From Akkermansiaceae bacterium (GTDB lineage Bacteria; Verrucomicrobiota; Verrucomicrobiia; Verrucomicrobiales; DEV007), in NCBI GenBank assembly GCA_024233005.1, contig JACKQE010000013.1, positions 106,378 to 170,377 on the forward strand: 64,000 nucleotides of DNA, written 5' to 3'. Below are positions 62,480 through 64,000 of this stretch, piece by piece (position 1 is the stretch's first letter; each line of letters starts with the position of its first letter). The notes under the pieces are model-generated. The model saw only the letters and a program-made list of their open reading frames with translations, ran no database searches and had not been told where the DNA came from. The translations under genes were made by a program, and so were the position numbers.

Positions 62480-63622
62480 TCAAAGCTCTCTGGACTGGAT
62501 GGTTATGATGGTCTTCGCCGGGTCCCACCCGACCGGGCCACGGGGCGGGAGCAACCGGTTGCAGACCTCTCGGAGACCCGCGTCACGCAGGAGACGACGG
62601 ATCTGCCCCAGCGCCCCTCTCACCTCGGAAGAATCGAAACACCTCACCCAGGAATGATCCCGATATTTCGCTTCGATGTCCGGATGCCTCGCGAGCCAGC
62701 GGCGGTTGTGCTCATCCACCAGCGCTGCCGCAGTATCCTGGGCCGACGGAGCGGGAGACTCCCCGTTGCGCGCCCGCTCCACCAAAAAGGCAAAGAGAGC
62801 GTGGTCCCTCGGTCCGAAGTTCACTTCAGTGCCGTCGATGTGGGCGCGCCCGGCCCGGTCGTCAAAAACAATTGAGACCGACCCTGCCCCCTCCTCATTG
62901 TATTGTGCCACCAAGGAGGTGAATCGGCCCGGCAGGCCATGGAAGTCTCTCAGGAAAAGCCGCCTCACCCGCACGAAAGGAATGTCCGCCAGCTCCAGCC
63001 GGGCTTCGTCGGAGCGCGCTTCTGCCACCACCTGCCCGTCGCGGTCCCGTCCCCGGTGTATCTGAACGGGATCGGAGGGAAAGTAAAAACGCGGTTCCAA
63101 CCCGGGACTTTCAAATGGATCATTCACCAGCACGTGCGTCAGTCGATCCTGCGGACGACCGATGAGTGAAAAGACAGCGTAGAGCAAGGTGCTCATAGTC
63201 TTTCGACCGCCCGCGACGCTGCCGATGAGTCGGTTGTCTTCTCCCTGCAGGCCGCGCACCTCCTGAAGGATGAAATCGGCGGCCACTTCATTGTCGCCCG
63301 CACCCCGGATATCTTCCAGATGCCCGGTGCCTTCGCCATTGGGGAAAACCCGGAGACTCGGGCCGCCAAAGCGCAGTCTGTTTTTGGTAGTGAAACCCAG
63401 TGCCGTCAATCGCACCGTCATCGCATCCCACACCGTTCGGCCTTCATGGACTGCGGAAGGGCACAACAGCTCCTTCCTGGCCATGGCAGCCCCCCGCTGT
63501 GTCGTGATGACGCACACCCGGTCAGGAATCACCGGGGCAGCTGACTGGGTGGCCAGCGCCCAGACCGTTTCGGTCAGAATTCCGGGAGAGGTCCCCAATA
63601 CGGCTACCAATATGGTTTCCAT
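62480..63622 (-). CDS. CRISPR-associated CARF protein, Cas_NE0113 (Csm6-type ring nuclease) family
   Basis: 380 residues from the ATG at 63622 (METILVAVLGTSPGILTETV), the hallmark N-terminus of Cas_NE0113 (TIGR02584) proteins. A second CARF motif, SVAGGRKTMSTLL (AGGRKTM at 137-143), follows. The C-terminal part (about 260-380) looks like a winged-helix segment (GTEVNFGPRDHALFAFLVER ... SEVRGALGQIRRLLRDAGLR). Family members bind cyclic oligoadenylate and are associated with type III CRISPR systems; some act as ring nucleases that switch signalling off. Whether this one cleaves or only senses cannot be read from sequence. It lies 177 bp from the CRISPR array and upstream of the membrane CARF gene on the same strand, so a sensor or attenuator plus effector pair is a reasonable reading. 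Confidence 0.82.
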   Translation of the reverse strand: METILVAVLGTSPGILTETVWALATQSAAPVIPDRVCVITTQRGAAMARKELLCPSAVHEGRTVWDAMTVRLTALGFTTKNRLRFGGPSLRVFPNGEGTGHLEDIRGAGDNEVAADFILQEVRGLQGEDNRLIGSVAGGRKTMSTLLYAVFSLIGRPQDRLTHVLVNDPFESPGLEPRFYFPSDPVQIHRGRDRDGQVVAEARSDEARLELADIPFVRVRRLFLRDFHGLPGRFTSLVAQYNEEGAGSVSIVFDDRAGRAHIDGTEVNFGPRDHALFAFLVERARNGESPAPSAQDTAAALVDEHNRRWLARHPDIEAKYRDHSWVRCFDSSEVRGALGQIRRLLRDAGLREVCNRLLPPRGPVGWDPAKTIITIQSREL

Positions 63623-63798
63623 GGCACCCTCGTTATCACGGGATGCCCATGATGGCAAGACGCGGTCGCCGGAAGATTGTCCCGTCTGAAATCAGGGAGC
63701 ATCCTTCCGGTGACCGGCCACTTGCCTGCCATCGCCTGGATGGGTTGAGCACGGCCCGTCGGATTCCCCAACGAACCGTGAAACTTGCGCTGGGTTTC

Positions 63799-64000
63799 AG
63801 GCTCCTGACTTTCTGGTAATCAGTCCACGAGGGACCAGGCGGTTTTGCGTGTTGACCACACCGAAGATGCCGATGTCTCCAATGCCTTTCGGCAATCAGT
63901 CCACGAGGGACGGAGCATGATGATTACGCTTGGATGACCGAAGACGATCTGTCTCCAATGCCTTTCGGCAATCAGTCCACGAGGGACCCAAGCATTATCG
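63799..64000 (-). CRISPR. Trailer end of a CRISPR array (37-nt repeats, 39-nt spacers)
   Basis: Two intact repeats at 63875-63911 and 63951-63987 are identical; read on the minus strand each starts GTCCCTCGTGGACTG and ends GGCATTGGAGAC. A degenerate copy lies at 63799-63835, with its last 18 plus-strand bases conserved and the rest diverged. Spacers at 63836-63874 and 63912-63950 are both 39 nt; a third (63988 onward) is cut by the window edge. The degenerate terminal repeat marks this as the trailer, so leader and cas operon should lie to the right, with transcription on the minus strand toward the CARF genes. Confidence 0.95.

Larger units (their letters stand above)
59866..64000. mobile_element. 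Putative integrated island carrying a CRISPR locus (left boundary only)
   Basis: Inferred from the tRNA-Gln 3' fragment, the adjacent tyrosine recombinase and the CRISPR-associated cargo. When an element inserts into a tRNA 3' end, the partial copy sits with the element on its 5' side, which here is to the right. The intact tRNA-Gln and the other end must lie beyond base 64000. Contains the integrase, a CARF membrane protein, a Cas_NE0113-type protein and a CRISPR array. Extent and present mobility unknown. Confidence 0.45.

Noticed and set aside
63623..63798. CRISPR leader between the Cas protein and the array
   Set aside because: Not AT-rich, and the degenerate repeat lies on this side, which marks it as the trailer; the leader should be beyond the right edge.

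Overview
The window looks like a GC-rich chromosome segment from a Verrucomicrobiota bacterium. This is inferred from gene content: DUF1501 and DUF1549/DUF1553 protein pairs, sulfatases, DUF4838 proteins, 'WPQWRGP'-type PQQ propellers and many secreted proteins of unknown function, which are characteristic of the Planctomycetes-Verrucomicrobia group. There is no rRNA and no complete tRNA.

Layout. 1-9.6 kb (all minus strand): an edge-truncated large secreted protein, a nucleotide-sugar epimerase, a three-gene proton-translocating transhydrogenase (pntAA-pntAB-pntB), a PQQ-type beta-propeller and a solitary DUF1501 protein. 9.6-12.2 kb: gene-poor, with decayed coding remnants around a NodB-type polysaccharide deacetylase. 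12.2-16.1 kb: an overlapping ada-alkB alkylation-repair pair, a YmdB-type phosphoesterase and a divergent cell-wall amidase. 16.2-25 kb: a signalling-like cluster of degenerate kinase-fold (pseudokinase) proteins, a SEL1-repeat membrane protein and a large TPR/coiled-coil protein, arranged around an AT-rich divergent intergenic region. One of these genes appears to be split by a frameshift inside a 15-bp tandem repeat. 25-34.5 kb: GNAT, AlkD-like protein, sugar isomerase, TMEM175-like channel, phosphoesterase, a DUF1549/1553-DUF1501 pair and a beta-lactamase-like lipoprotein. 34.6-46.8 kb (plus strand, closely spaced): a probable catabolic locus for an acetylated and sulfated glycan (sialate O-acetylesterase, sulfatase, three further esterases or SGNH hydrolases, a parallel beta-helix protein, an FAD oxidoreductase), flanked by two paralogous Tat-exported beta-propellers. 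46.8-59.8 kb: a thioredoxin-trypsin fusion, a VHL-beta/double-HExxH metallopeptidase, a 1109-residue DUF4838 protein, a further esterase, a PlsC acyltransferase and a large secreted protein of unknown function.

59.8-64 kb is the most interesting part. A 3' fragment of a tRNA-Gln(UUG) gene on the minus strand (59818-59866) abuts a tyrosine recombinase. Beyond it lie a four-TM membrane protein with a CARF-like C-terminal domain, a Cas_NE0113/Csm6-type CARF protein, and the trailer end of a CRISPR array (37-nt repeats, 39-nt spacers) that runs off the right edge. The geometry suggests that an integrated island begins at the tRNA fragment and carries a cyclic-oligoadenylate-responsive (type III-like) CRISPR locus with an unusual membrane-anchored CARF protein. 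The interference genes (cas10 and others) are not in the window, so that assignment is an inference.
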